Assembly (NCBI RefSeq): GCF_012641275.1
Contig: NZ_JABAIA010000001.1
Span: 1,860,001 to 1,924,000 of the forward strand
Reading direction: 5' to 3'
Length of the DNA: 64,000 bases
Origin: Chitinophaga varians
GTDB lineage: Bacteria; Bacteroidota; Bacteroidia; Chitinophagales; Chitinophagaceae
Below the pieces are notes generated by a model. The model was given only the letters and a program-made list of their open reading frames with translations, made no database searches and was not told where the DNA came from. The position numbers and the translations under genes are program-made. This document shows positions 50,863 through 60,863 of this stretch, one piece after another; the first letter of the stretch is position 1; the number at the start of each line of letters is the position of its first letter.

Positions 50863-51837
50863 TTATTGAATGTTAAAGGTGATACCTGTCATCTCTTCGC
50901 TCAATGTCCATAACCGCTTCGCATTGGCTTCATCCAGTGAATACGATTTTACATTTGCCAATGCCGCCACGTCCCCATCTTCGCAATACACACCGCCAAT
51001 ATTGTTTAGCAACGGACTGGTAGCGCACCATACCGTAGTAGCGGCGCCCTGTGGTATCGTCTTTAAAGAAGCTGCCACTTCGGGCAGCAGGTTTCCTTCC
51101 GCATCGCAAAAGCCCATCTTTTGAAACAGTTCCAACGGTGCTTCACGGCCCAATTCCGTACCACCGATAGAGCCCGGATTGACGGCGTATACCCTGACCT
51201 TTGACGCTTTGGCACGGTTGTCCATTTCCAGGGAAAACAGGTTCACAGCCGTCTTGGACTGCCCATATCCCAGCAGTGTTTCATATTCCCTGTGCAGGAA
51301 ATTAGGGTCATCAAAATCGAAATCGCCAAACTGGTGACCGCCGGAGGACAGGTTTACTACCCTCGCACCACCGGCTTTTTGCAATGCCGGCCATAACCTT
51401 GCGGTCAGCTGAAACAGTGACAGGTAATTGGTCACCAGCTGGGACTCAAAACCTCTACCGTCCCTGCGCAGCGGCACCCACATTATGCCTGCATTATTGA
51501 TCAGCAGGTGTAAAGGCCTTCCGGAGGCGAGAAATGCGGCAGCAAAAGCGTCTACAGTATCTGGCTGGATAAGGTCCATGGCAGCCACTTCCACATTGGC
51601 AATACCCTGTAAATTTTTCCTTGCCTTCTCCGTATCCCGGGCAGGCACAATAACTGTCGCCCCTGCGGCGGCAAGCGTTTTGGTGGTCTCCAGGCCAATA
51701 CCGGTATTACCTCCTGTCACAATGGCGATTTTGCCTTTAAGATCGATGCCCCTGATGACTTCATTGGTAGTGGATTTCGCGTTAAATCCTGAGCCCAGCG
51801 GGTTTTGCAATGTTCCCTGATAATTTGTGTGTTCCAT
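50863..51837 (-). CDS. SDR-family NAD(P)-dependent oxidoreductase
   Basis: The 324-aa extended SDR is of the retinol-dehydrogenase-like type: TGGNTGIGLE, NNAGIM, VVNLSSGGHQFG (catalytic Ser) and YGQSKTA (catalytic Tyr/Lys). The ~35-residue N-terminal extension before the Rossmann fold is normal for this group. It is the first gene of a two-SDR operon beside the AraC gene. Confidence 0.9.
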   Translation of the reverse strand: MEHTNYQGTLQNPLGSGFNAKSTTNEVIRGIDLKGKIAIVTGGNTGIGLETTKTLAAAGATVIVPARDTEKARKNLQGIANVEVAAMDLIQPDTVDAFAAAFLASGRPLHLLINNAGIMWVPLRRDGRGFESQLVTNYLSLFQLTARLWPALQKAGGARVVNLSSGGHQFGDFDFDDPNFLHREYETLLGYGQSKTAVNLFSLEMDNRAKASKVRVYAVNPGSIGGTELGREAPLELFQKMGFCDAEGNLLPEVAASLKTIPQGAATTVWCATSPLLNNIGGVYCEDGDVAALANVKSYSLDEANAKRLWTLSEEMTGITFNIQ

Positions 51838-51937
51838 GTATTATTGTTTTTGTTGAAACAAAAGTAGAACACCCTGAACCCACCGACTTTGTTCAAACGT
51901 CCGAATTTGCTTTGTTTAAAAGTCCGTCATATCAGCC

Positions 51938-51967
51938 AAAAAAGGGCTGCCCCTTCCGGAACAGCCC
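51938..51967 (-). terminator. Terminator of the surface-protein operon
   Basis: The minus strand reads GGGGCTGTTCCGGAAGGGGC, then AGCCC and a T6 run, 24 nt after the stop of the IPT/NHL gene. Confidence 0.85.
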
Positions 51968-51990
51968 CACCCTTTCAATTGCAAGCATCA

Positions 51991-54156
51991 TCACTTAAGC
52001 ACAATCTTTCTGATAGCCCTGTTGTTAGGATCAGAGATATAAATACTTCCTTCTTTATCAATGGCCATATCTGCGATGAGGCCCATCTTTGCCTGGTCCA
52101 GGCTGCCATCTGCATAACCTCTCGACAGTTTCACAGCAGTGCTGACCTGGCCGGTAGACAGTTCCAGCTTACGCACTGCATAGTTGTGCGCGTCCGCGAT
52201 CAGCAGGTTTTGTTCGTTGTCCATCAGCAATGAGCTGATAGTACCGCCAAACAGGGCAGAAGATGCCGGCCCGTCCTGGTAGCCGGTGGATGAACCCACC
52301 CATGTCAGCTTCGCGCTGTTAAGCTCCCGCCAGTAGAAAGTAGGCTCATATTTGTCTCCTACAATAAACAGGTCATTATTGCTGCTGATGGCGGTCCGTA
52401 TATCCTCCGCTGTACGCGGAAATACGTTCTCCGATACATTATCAGGATATAACCGGAAAACACCTTTGTAGAGCTGCGTATAATAGAGATTGCCTTTTTT
52501 ATCTCTCGTCAGCGAACCAATATCATTGGGCAAACCACTTTTCACGGTAGTCACATCGCCCTGCGGCGTGATCTTACGGATCGTACCGCCACCGGCGCCT
52601 ACTTCCGACACATATATGTTGTTATTTTCATCCAGTACCAAACCGTAAATAGATCCAAAGCGGGCATTTCTGCCCTTACCGTTAACATAGCCGTTTGAGT
52701 TAGGCTCGCCCGCAAAGATAGACACATCACCGGCAGGCGTCACTTTGGATATATAGTTTTCACGGGTATTGGACACAAACACATTTCCCTGATTGTCCAC
52801 TACAAGGGCGCCGATAAAGGAACCCATCTGGTTGCTGACGGTGGCCATACCGGCACGGTTGAACGTAGTTGGGCTTTCCGCTACCAACGCCGCTCTCCGC
52901 ACTTTTACAGGACCTGTGGTCAGGTTGGCCGGTGTCATTACTTCCAGCGTTGTTTCCGTTGCGCTGAGTATCTGCGCCACTACGCCATTGAAAGTCACTT
53001 CGTTTTCCGCCGGGTTCACGCTGAAGCCGGTGCCCGTGATCACCACCTTGACGCCAGCCAGTCCATTGGACGGCTCTAGCTTCTGGATACCGAGGCTCTG
53101 TTCTGTAAATTCAGGTCCCTTCACCGGCTGATCATTCACGCTGAGCAGCACCGGCCCTTTGCCCATGCCGAGCGGTAATATCACCGTAAGACGGACCGCC
53201 GTAGCCGATTTGACAACTGCGCGTATATTATTGATCGTTACTACGTTCTCATCTGCCACCGTGCTAAAGTCCTTACCATCGATGATCATTTCAGCACCGG
53301 CGGGACCACTGAGTGGGCTTACCAGCCGGATAACAGGAGGCGGCACCACCGTAAAGGCCGGACCGACAATCTTCTGTCCGTTGATGGTCACTGCCAGCGG
53401 GCCACTGGTCACGCCTTCCGGCACAATGACTACCAGCTTGTCACCTGCTACCTCGGCCACTTCTGCCACCGTACCGTTGAAATCCACCACATTGTTGGCA
53501 GCAAGCGCCGCAAAACCTTCACCCTTGATGGTCACACGGGTGCCCTTTCCACCGGAGGCCGGTTTAATACCGCTGACCGCCTGGAACTGGAAAGGCTGAC
53601 CAACAGACACCATGCCATCCACTTTCACCGTTACAGGGCCGCTGCCTACACCATCCGGTACAGTAGCCACCAGCGTAGTATCGCTGGCACTTACCACGGT
53701 AGCGCTTTTCCCATTGATCAATACTTCCGCTGGTGATTTCAGGCTGCTGAAGCCAGCTCCGATGATACGTATCTGCGTACCTGCGGGACCGTTAGGCGGA
53801 TATATTTTCTGTACGCTTAATTTCTGATAGGTATATTCCCCGACAGTCAGCGATTTGGTCCCGTTGGAAAGCGTGATGGCGCCGCTTTGCCCTTTCTCAG
53901 GAGCACGCACCACCACTACCGAGTCAGTAGTGCTCAGCAGCTCTGCCTCGGTGCCATTGAAAGCCACACTGGCTTTCCCATCCAGGAAACCGGTACCGGT
54001 AATGGTGATCAGCGTACCGGCGGCGCCGCTGTTAGGATAATAGCTCTTCACCTCAAACGGGACCACGATGGCTGTCTTGTCTTTTTTGCAGGCTTGTATA
54101 ACGCCCATCAGGCATAACAGTAATCCCGCAAATAAATATGTTGTAAGCTTTTGCAT
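51991..54156 (-). CDS. IPT/TIG and NHL-repeat lipoprotein
   Basis: The 721-aa protein has a lipoprotein signal (IQAC, Cys23, then KKDK). About five IPT/TIG domains follow (38-~430), each with the pattern PxSGxxGTxVxIxGxGF...V.FNG. The C-terminal ~280 residues form NHL-type beta-propeller repeats (YISKVTPAGDVSIFAGEPNS, IYVSEVGAGGGTIRKITPQG, IYISDPNNRAIRKI). This layout is common for surface lipoproteins encoded with TonB receptors and suggests ligand binding. It is the last gene of the operon. Confidence 0.9.
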   Translation of the reverse strand: MQKLTTYLFAGLLLCLMGVIQACKKDKTAIVVPFEVKSYYPNSGAAGTLITITGTGFLDGKASVAFNGTEAELLSTTDSVVVVRAPEKGQSGAITLSNGTKSLTVGEYTYQKLSVQKIYPPNGPAGTQIRIIGAGFSSLKSPAEVLINGKSATVVSASDTTLVATVPDGVGSGPVTVKVDGMVSVGQPFQFQAVSGIKPASGGKGTRVTIKGEGFAALAANNVVDFNGTVAEVAEVAGDKLVVIVPEGVTSGPLAVTINGQKIVGPAFTVVPPPVIRLVSPLSGPAGAEMIIDGKDFSTVADENVVTINNIRAVVKSATAVRLTVILPLGMGKGPVLLSVNDQPVKGPEFTEQSLGIQKLEPSNGLAGVKVVITGTGFSVNPAENEVTFNGVVAQILSATETTLEVMTPANLTTGPVKVRRAALVAESPTTFNRAGMATVSNQMGSFIGALVVDNQGNVFVSNTRENYISKVTPAGDVSIFAGEPNSNGYVNGKGRNARFGSIYGLVLDENNNIYVSEVGAGGGTIRKITPQGDVTTVKSGLPNDIGSLTRDKKGNLYYTQLYKGVFRLYPDNVSENVFPRTAEDIRTAISSNNDLFIVGDKYEPTFYWRELNSAKLTWVGSSTGYQDGPASSALFGGTISSLLMDNEQNLLIADAHNYAVRKLELSTGQVSTAVKLSRGYADGSLDQAKMGLIADMAIDKEGSIYISDPNNRAIRKIVLK

Positions 54157-54168
54157 ATATGCTGTCGT

Positions 54169-57100
54169 TTAAAAAGTGTAACGCAGTCCCAGCTGTACCT
54201 GGTAACGGGAACCGAAATAGTCAATGGAATAAGGCGTACCCGGATCAGAGAAGGTATACACCGGCATACCGCCCTTGTTTTGTTCCGGAGGGAATAACGC
54301 CGGTGTTAAACCAACGCTGGCAGTGGAGTTAAAGGTATTGGGTGAAAAATAGCTCACACCCCAGTTACGGTTCAGCAGGTTGGTCAGGTTCACCACATCC
54401 GCAGTAAAAGTGATGAAGTGTGTTTTCAGTTTACGCAGATGGAACTCCTGTGCGAAGTGAAGGTCTGCCTGCACATTCCATGGCGTACGCCCCATGTTTC
54501 TTTCGGTGAAATTGCCTCTTCTGCTGCTCAGGTATTTGTTACCGTCAATGAAGCGGTTAAAGGCTTCCGCCTGTTCGGCAGCAGTTACCTGCCGACCGTT
54601 GCTGGTATAGTCCTTAAAGATCTGTACAGCTTCTGTTGCCTGTGGAATATAAGCCAGGCTTACCTGTTGAGGCAATCCCTGCACACTGTTATTTACCACA
54701 CCGTAGGTAAACGGACTACCAGACTGCGCGCTGAAGAAAAGGCTGATAGTGCTTACCCAGGTAGCATTCCAGGCTTTGCGGTAACTGCTGTTCACCACAA
54801 AACGGTGACGAATATCGAAGTTGGAATAAGCCAGCGGCGCATTGTTGGGGCTTAATGCCTGGTTCAACTGCCAGTTGGATTCCATGGAGTTACGGATGCC
54901 ATTGAATGCATCTTTACTTTGTCCGTAGGTATAAGCGCCAGACAGGAACAACCCGCTGGTGAAAGTTTTGCTGACAGTGCCGGTGATGCTGAAGCGAAAA
55001 CCTTTATTGGTATTGCTCAACATATATGCGTTGGAAAAATGCGGATCGATGCTACCGGAATAGACAGGTTGCTGACGTTCTTTATCATAAGGATAATACT
55101 TCGGATTATCGGTCACATTTACCTGTTGAAAAAACACCTCTTTGATGCTTTTGGTCACCATGCCTTCCACGCCAAACTTCCACTGGCTGGCGGTAGTGCG
55201 GTCAATAGCAATGCTGGCACGCAGGATCTTCGGCATCACAAAATCATTATCAATCAGATCGACCTGTGTTTTGCCGGCGTTGCGCTCGTTGATCACGGTG
55301 CCATTCTTTTCGATAAAATCAGCGATACCGTTCTTACCGGGCTTGATGGCGTCGCTGCCGGGTGTAAACGGTTTCTGATCAGCTTTCTGGTCGAAGGAAC
55401 CGTAGTTCACGCCGTTGTTGTAGTAGGCGTAAGCCAGCCATGCGAAAGGGATACGGCCGGTAAACATCCCTATGCCGCCACGTACGATCAGGCTTTGGTC
55501 ACCCAGCCAGTCATAACGGAAACCTAAACGGGGAGAGATCTGCACTTTTCCGAAATACCTGTTTTGTATACGGTTCAGTGGCGTGTAGTGGTAGCTGGTA
55601 CCGAAGTAAGGATCAGCGATGGCGTTGGTTACTTTATCACTCAGTTCAGGTTTGGTTGGCAGATCGGTATAGTCAGCCCGCAGACCGGGCGTGACGGTCA
55701 GTTTGTCTGTTACGTGGATAGCATCCTGAATGTACACACTGTACAGGTTTACATTAAACACCGCTCCCGGGTTGTTCAGGATATAATCACGGTTGTTGTT
55801 GGTGTAGTTATAACTTCCTCTTACACGGTAAGGCGTATTGCGCAGGTAGTCATCGATGCTCAGATAGTCCACACGGCCATTCCAGGAGTTTACAAAGCCA
55901 TAGTCGATATGGTACAGCTCATTGTGCGTACCCATCAGTACAGTATGTTTGCCTTTGCTCCAGGTGAGGTTATCAGTGATCTCGATGGTGCGTTGTTTCA
56001 TATTGAAGACAGACGCTTCCCTGTCGGTGCCCAGATAGATGGTGGTACCCGGTGTGCGGCCCATGATCTGTACCTGTGGCAGCGTTGGATCACTGAGCGG
56101 ATCACGGTAGTCGTGTACAGTGCTGTAACCGGCCACGAAGCTGTTGGACCAGGAGTTATTGAACCGGCTTTTCAGTTCCGCTACCGTGCTGCTTTGATTG
56201 TTCGTTTGTTTAAAGGCCATGCTGCTGAAACGGAAATCCTGCTGGTCGCGGTCCATGTTGATGGCGCTGGAAGTAATGGTATTATTGCGGATAGACAGCT
56301 GGTGTTTGTCGTTGATGTTCCAGTCTATGCGGTTAAAGAATTTATTTGACTCGGAAGAGGAATTGTACAATCCCGCGGTACCGGGGTCGAAGATATCACC
56401 ATAGCGTTTGATGGTCGCCTGGCGGATATCGTCGGCATCTTTCTCAGTGAGGATGCGGGCCGTTTCTTCCTTACCGGCCAGAAGCTGTGCAGGATCTGTT
56501 CTGCGGGTGATTTCTTCATTGGTAAAAAAGAACAGTTTGTTTTTGATGATAGGGAACCCAAGGCGGATACCTGCCTGATAGTCTTTAAAGTCACTGTTCA
56601 TTTTATCCCCGTTGCCGATTTTGTTTTTGCCGATCATGGCGGCGGTACGACCAAAGGCATATACTGAGCCGGTGAGGGTATTGGTACCGCTGCGGGTAAC
56701 GGCGTTCACGCTGCCGCCGGTGAAGTTGCCGATCTTCACGTCGAAGGGAGCAAGATATACCTGCATGTCTTCGATCGCATCCAGGGAAACGGGGTTGGTA
56801 CGGGTGCTGCTGCCAGGCTGGCCGGAAGTGCCGCTTTGTCCGCCCATGGACGGACTGAAGCCTATCGCATCGTTGTTGATGGCGCCGTCGATGGTCACGT
56901 TATTGTAGCGGAAGTTGGAACCGCCGAAGCTGTTGTCTTTGCTGCCTTGTGGCACCATGCGGGTGATATCCTGAATACTGCGGCTCACCGTAGGCATGTT
57001 GTTGATCTGGCTGCGGTTGATGTTCTGACCGGCGCCGTAATTGTTGGCTTTAGGCCCTGTTTTCGCGCCTTTCACCACTACTTCCGAAAGTTGTTTACGG

Positions 57101-57444
57101 TCGTCGTTCAGCACCACATTCAGTTGCTGTGGTTCTCCCAGCCGTACGGTGACGTTCTGGTATTGCTGTGGCGACATGCCCATCATGGTAACAGTAACGG
57201 TATAGGGACCGCCGATGCGCATGCCCAACAGATGATAGCGTCCGCCGGGATCGGAGATGGCGGGATAGCGCGTGCCGGAAGGCTCATGCACGGCGATGAT
57301 AGTGGCGCCGGGCAAGGCTTGTCCCTGTCCGTCCTGCACTTTTCCGGAGAGGCCGCCGGAGGTCTCCTGTGCCAGGGTGGTAGCGGATACCAGCAGGAGC
57401 AGCAGGAAAGAATATATCGATATAAGTAAATTTTTTGTGTTCAT
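54169..57444 (-). CDS. Oar-like TonB-dependent receptor
   Basis: The ATG at 57444 is used; the track of the frame extends one GTG codon further. The 1091-aa protein has a signal peptide ending LAQ, a carboxypeptidase-regulatory-like domain (GLSGKVQDGQGQALPGATI, ~33-110) and a plug (SRSIQDITRMVPQGSKDNSF). The long barrel ends YQVQLGLRYTF. The NNVTIDGAINND and NFTGGSVNAVTRSGTN segments are typical of Oar-type receptors. It probably imports or exports a large ligand. It lies 20 nt after a fasciclin gene in the same operon. Confidence 0.9.
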   Translation of the reverse strand: MNTKNLLISIYSFLLLLLVSATTLAQETSGGLSGKVQDGQGQALPGATIIAVHEPSGTRYPAISDPGGRYHLLGMRIGGPYTVTVTMMGMSPQQYQNVTVRLGEPQQLNVVLNDDRKQLSEVVVKGAKTGPKANNYGAGQNINRSQINNMPTVSRSIQDITRMVPQGSKDNSFGGSNFRYNNVTIDGAINNDAIGFSPSMGGQSGTSGQPGSSTRTNPVSLDAIEDMQVYLAPFDVKIGNFTGGSVNAVTRSGTNTLTGSVYAFGRTAAMIGKNKIGNGDKMNSDFKDYQAGIRLGFPIIKNKLFFFTNEEITRRTDPAQLLAGKEETARILTEKDADDIRQATIKRYGDIFDPGTAGLYNSSSESNKFFNRIDWNINDKHQLSIRNNTITSSAINMDRDQQDFRFSSMAFKQTNNQSSTVAELKSRFNNSWSNSFVAGYSTVHDYRDPLSDPTLPQVQIMGRTPGTTIYLGTDREASVFNMKQRTIEITDNLTWSKGKHTVLMGTHNELYHIDYGFVNSWNGRVDYLSIDDYLRNTPYRVRGSYNYTNNNRDYILNNPGAVFNVNLYSVYIQDAIHVTDKLTVTPGLRADYTDLPTKPELSDKVTNAIADPYFGTSYHYTPLNRIQNRYFGKVQISPRLGFRYDWLGDQSLIVRGGIGMFTGRIPFAWLAYAYYNNGVNYGSFDQKADQKPFTPGSDAIKPGKNGIADFIEKNGTVINERNAGKTQVDLIDNDFVMPKILRASIAIDRTTASQWKFGVEGMVTKSIKEVFFQQVNVTDNPKYYPYDKERQQPVYSGSIDPHFSNAYMLSNTNKGFRFSITGTVSKTFTSGLFLSGAYTYGQSKDAFNGIRNSMESNWQLNQALSPNNAPLAYSNFDIRHRFVVNSSYRKAWNATWVSTISLFFSAQSGSPFTYGVVNNSVQGLPQQVSLAYIPQATEAVQIFKDYTSNGRQVTAAEQAEAFNRFIDGNKYLSSRRGNFTERNMGRTPWNVQADLHFAQEFHLRKLKTHFITFTADVVNLTNLLNRNWGVSYFSPNTFNSTASVGLTPALFPPEQNKGGMPVYTFSDPGTPYSIDYFGSRYQVQLGLRYTF

Positions 57445-57464
57445 CACTTTTGATTGTAAACTGG

Positions 57465-58490
57465 TTACCGTGTTATTTTCAATACCTGACCGATGACATG
57501 CATTACACCGTTACCGGTAATAATATTCTGTTTAATCAGTGGTACAGGAGCCTGGTTGCCCGGTCCCTGCAGGGTGATGCCGCTGTACAGTCCAGGGGCC
57601 TGCGGATCGGGTACCAATCGTATGTTCACGTTATTATCATCGAGCATGGTTTGTGTGGTGGCAGCAGATTTGCCGGTGCTCAGGATGTAATCGTATACAA
57701 AACGGCGGTCGGCCGCAATGTGATAACGCACCAAAGCGGCCATCACCGCCGGATCAGCGGCCTCAATCTGTTCCAGCGTGCTATAACCATAGGCTTGCAT
57801 GGCAGCGTTATTGGCAGCGTACACGGTATAGGGACCTTTGCCTTTCAGCAAAGCGGATAAACCAGAACGTTGTAAGGCATGGGTGAACAGGCTCAGGCTG
57901 GGATCAGCGGAGACAGCTTCTCCCAGTGTTTCATACAGATAGGGTTCCAATACCCGGTCAATCACCTGGAGGGTGCCGTTGCTGGCTTTCATGCCAGTGG
58001 CCAGCACTCGGCTGCCGTTGACGGTCAGTACGGTGTCATTGTCTTTTATCCAGCGGGTAACATACAGCCTGCCGCCGTTATAGGTGCGTATTTCCTGGTT
58101 GAACAGGTAGGGCATTTTATTCAGATCGTAGTTACCATTGAGAATATGATAACCCGTCATTTTCACCATAAACGGCAGACTGGCAGACGCGACGTCAATT
58201 GGTTTGGGATAACCAGCGTTGGTAAAGGCCCCGTCAGACGGTGCCAGCACGGTCAACGGGCCGGTGCTGGTCAGTACATCGTTCATGCTGCTACGGTCTA
58301 CCGCTGCCTTGAACTTGCTGAGGTTGAAGTTATCCATCACCACTTCCATCAGGCGGTCGTTCCCTTTTTGCGGACCGTTATCGTCGTCTTTCTTACAGGC
58401 TCCTGCCATAAGTAAAGACAACCCGATCATCACCAGACGGCCGGAAAAATATCTACCGGATAATATTGTTGTGTTCATTGTTGTCATCAT
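57465..58490 (-). CDS. Fasciclin (FAS1) domain lipoprotein 1
   Basis: The 341-aa protein has a lipoprotein signal (LMAGAC then KKDDD). Two FAS1 domains follow: the first with LTVLAPSDGAFTNAGY, the second with LFTHALQRSGLSALLKGKG and YTVYAANNAAM, ending GVMHVIGQVLKI. FAS1 domains mediate adhesion or carbohydrate binding. It is the third of three consecutive FAS1 genes in transcription order. Confidence 0.9.
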   Translation of the reverse strand: MMTTMNTTILSGRYFSGRLVMIGLSLLMAGACKKDDDNGPQKGNDRLMEVVMDNFNLSKFKAAVDRSSMNDVLTSTGPLTVLAPSDGAFTNAGYPKPIDVASASLPFMVKMTGYHILNGNYDLNKMPYLFNQEIRTYNGGRLYVTRWIKDNDTVLTVNGSRVLATGMKASNGTLQVIDRVLEPYLYETLGEAVSADPSLSLFTHALQRSGLSALLKGKGPYTVYAANNAAMQAYGYSTLEQIEAADPAVMAALVRYHIAADRRFVYDYILSTGKSAATTQTMLDDNNVNIRLVPDPQAPGLYSGITLQGPGNQAPVPLIKQNIITGNGVMHVIGQVLKITR

Positions 58491-58498
58491 TAATCTTT

Positions 58499-59767
58499 TT
58501 ATTTCACCTTGAAATCATCCGGTATAAAAAGCCGGTCAACGATATGCAACGGTCCTTCCAGGGTATTGATATCCGCCGTGGTAACTGTAGCGGCCGGCGT
58601 TTTAGCTCCCCTTACCTTTACCTTGATGGTATTACCTTCACGGATAAACGCTAATGGCATCGGTGCAGGCTTCAGGTCCGGCTTCGATACGCTGATGGTG
58701 TAGTTGCTGAGCAACGTTTCATCCAGGTCATTGGAATAAAATACGGTGGGCTTGAAAACAGGTGATTCTCCCGTTGACGTTTTGGGGGCCAACAGTCTTC
58801 CCCAGTTATGATAATCCAGCACACTATCGGTAGGAAGCAGGCCTGTCATACCATAGAAGGGATCAAAGACAAATTCGGGTGTAAAGCGGCTGTTTATTTC
58901 CTGGAGCTGTTCCACCGTAAAGATGCCTGCCTGATGAAATGCGTCATCGGTAGGAGCGAAATAGGAGTTAAAAATCACGTTGTTGTCCCATTCACCCGCC
59001 GTCAGGAACAGACCAGACCAACGCTCAAATGAGCCCATGGCCACCTCAAACCAGGCATCGTTGTTCAGCTGATTTATGGCTACCAGTAAAGAAAACCGGG
59101 GATCACCCTGCAGTATGTCCAGTACATGCTGTTCCGGTTTCTGCAGGAAACGGTTCACCGGCCAAACGATTCCATTCTTTACCACTACCGGTTTCTGGTT
59201 CCCACACAGCTTTCCGTCGATGATCAACTGGCTGTCTTTTGCCATGGCTACGTAGTGCCGGTAAGTATAAGGTACCGTAAAGGATACGGCACTTCCTGCG
59301 CGGTTAATCCTTTCCACTAAATCGGTTCTGGAGAGCAGCGTCGTCCGGTGATAACTTAATTGCCCCGGTTGTACGCTCATGGGCTCCATTTTGTCGCGCA
59401 GCATATGGTATTTCACCACTTCCAGCAGTGATTCAGGGCTACGTTTATTGATCTCCGTTTCATCCAGCCCCGCAGCCTTCATGGCTGCATCATCTACCAC
59501 CAGCAGGGTGACGGACGCTTTGCTGCCCATCGCTTCCAGTTCTTTTTGCATGTTGCTGCGTTGCCAGGCAGCGTAAAAAAGCTTATAGGGAGATGATTTC
59601 AGATAAGTCTGAAGATCGTTGCTGATGCTGTCTTTATAGGGAACGGCCGTGCCTTCCGGTTCCGGCATGAACATTTCTTTCCGGCAACCGGTCTGCACCA
59701 GCGAAGTACCCAGTAGCACCCCGCATATCGCTATCCCGCTTATGATGTTGTATATTTTATTTTTCAT
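58499..59767 (-). CDS. Fasciclin (FAS1) domain lipoprotein 2
   Basis: The ATG at 59767 (MKNKIYNII) gives a proper lipoprotein signal with lipobox QTGC; longer frames begin with GTG or add nine residues. The 422-aa protein has a first FAS1-like domain (TLLVVDDAAMKAAGL) and a second, longer one with an insertion (NSYFAPTDDAFHQAGIFTVE) ending GPLHIVDRLFIP. It diverges more from the canonical FAS1 pattern than its neighbours. Confidence 0.85.
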   Translation of the reverse strand: MKNKIYNIISGIAICGVLLGTSLVQTGCRKEMFMPEPEGTAVPYKDSISNDLQTYLKSSPYKLFYAAWQRSNMQKELEAMGSKASVTLLVVDDAAMKAAGLDETEINKRSPESLLEVVKYHMLRDKMEPMSVQPGQLSYHRTTLLSRTDLVERINRAGSAVSFTVPYTYRHYVAMAKDSQLIIDGKLCGNQKPVVVKNGIVWPVNRFLQKPEQHVLDILQGDPRFSLLVAINQLNNDAWFEVAMGSFERWSGLFLTAGEWDNNVIFNSYFAPTDDAFHQAGIFTVEQLQEINSRFTPEFVFDPFYGMTGLLPTDSVLDYHNWGRLLAPKTSTGESPVFKPTVFYSNDLDETLLSNYTISVSKPDLKPAPMPLAFIREGNTIKVKVRGAKTPAATVTTADINTLEGPLHIVDRLFIPDDFKVK

Positions 59768-59797
59768 GTTGATTTTCATTAACTGTTTTACCACTGC

Positions 59798-60853
59798 TTA
59801 TTTCCTGACAGCATCTGCCGGCTTCGCCAACAAACCATCCAGCTGATGGACAACACCATTGTCCGCGCTGTAATCCATAACACCTCTGCGTTGTACTGTC
59901 ACGACACCAACGGGAAGCGTGTTCCTGTCAAGCCGCAGGGAAACCACGTAACTAGTCTTCCGGACACCGTTTTCCAGTCCATCACTAACATATATCTCCC
60001 GTTGATAGGGATCATCATAGAGTTTCAACAGTATATAGTTGGCGCTGTTCATCATATAAAACGCCCGGAAATCGGAAAAGAAATAATGCTGGTTATACAG
60101 GATGTAACACCCGAACAGGCGGCCTATAAAAATCTTCTCAGGGTCCAGCGTGGCGATGTACTGTTCATCCAGCCCTTGCGCTTTCAGCGCATCGTTGGTG
60201 GGCGCCAGGATAGTCCAGGGCCCCGCTTCCTTCAGCTGGTCCCATAAACCGAAACGTTTCAGGGCGCCAACAAACACGCTGTATTCTTCATGCTGTGACA
60301 GTATTTCCTGCACGGTGCCCGGTGTATATTTGATTACCTGTTGTAACACATGCAACGTTCCGTTTGTCAGCACGACATTCTTCAGCTCTGTGAAACAACC
60401 GTGGAAATAAAGATCGTTCCGGTCGTTGGGAAAATTTTTGGTGGCCATGGTCACCAGTATCTCCTTTCCGGCCAGTGTTTTAAAACGTACATCCACTGAA
60501 TTGTCTGCGAGATCGGTTTCTTGTAGCCTGCGTGGCAGTACATGCATCTGGACCATCAGTTTCACTTTTTCCACCGGCATTTTAGCCCAGTCATTCACGC
60601 TCATGATCCCCATTTCATTAAAGGCCCTGTTGGTAGGCGCCAGTATGGTAAATGGGCCGGGGCCGTTCAGTTCTGCGGTCATGCCCGCCCGTTCAACAGC
60701 AGCATAAAAAATACTCAGGTCATAGTTGTTCTTCAGAAAATCAGCAGCAGGACGGTAATTCTTCAACTCCTGGTCAAACTCCAGTTTGTCATGTTTACAG
60801 GCCGTAAACACCATGAGGAGTGCCGCTATTAAGGTGGTAATGGAATGTCTCAT
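59798..60853 (-). CDS. Fasciclin (FAS1) domain lipoprotein 3
   Basis: The 351-aa protein has a short lipoprotein signal (MVFTAC then KHDK). Two FAS1 domains follow, with FTILAPTNRAFNEMGIMSV and WTILAPTNDALKAQGLDEQ; each ends with a GTLHVLQQVI or GVVHQLDGLL motif. It is the first FAS1 gene of the operon, 10 nt after the preceding lipoprotein gene. Confidence 0.9.
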   Translation of the reverse strand: MRHSITTLIAALLMVFTACKHDKLEFDQELKNYRPAADFLKNNYDLSIFYAAVERAGMTAELNGPGPFTILAPTNRAFNEMGIMSVNDWAKMPVEKVKLMVQMHVLPRRLQETDLADNSVDVRFKTLAGKEILVTMATKNFPNDRNDLYFHGCFTELKNVVLTNGTLHVLQQVIKYTPGTVQEILSQHEEYSVFVGALKRFGLWDQLKEAGPWTILAPTNDALKAQGLDEQYIATLDPEKIFIGRLFGCYILYNQHYFFSDFRAFYMMNSANYILLKLYDDPYQREIYVSDGLENGVRKTSYVVSLRLDRNTLPVGVVTVQRRGVMDYSADNGVVHQLDGLLAKPADAVRK

Positions 60854-60863
60854 AACAAATTGT

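Noticed and set aside
49234..51837. The AraC and two SDR genes as part of the RiPP locus
   Set aside because: SDR enzymes can tailor peptides, but these are divided from the array by a convergent hairpin, and the AraC-SDR-SDR layout is a common stand-alone unit. I see no evidence linking them.
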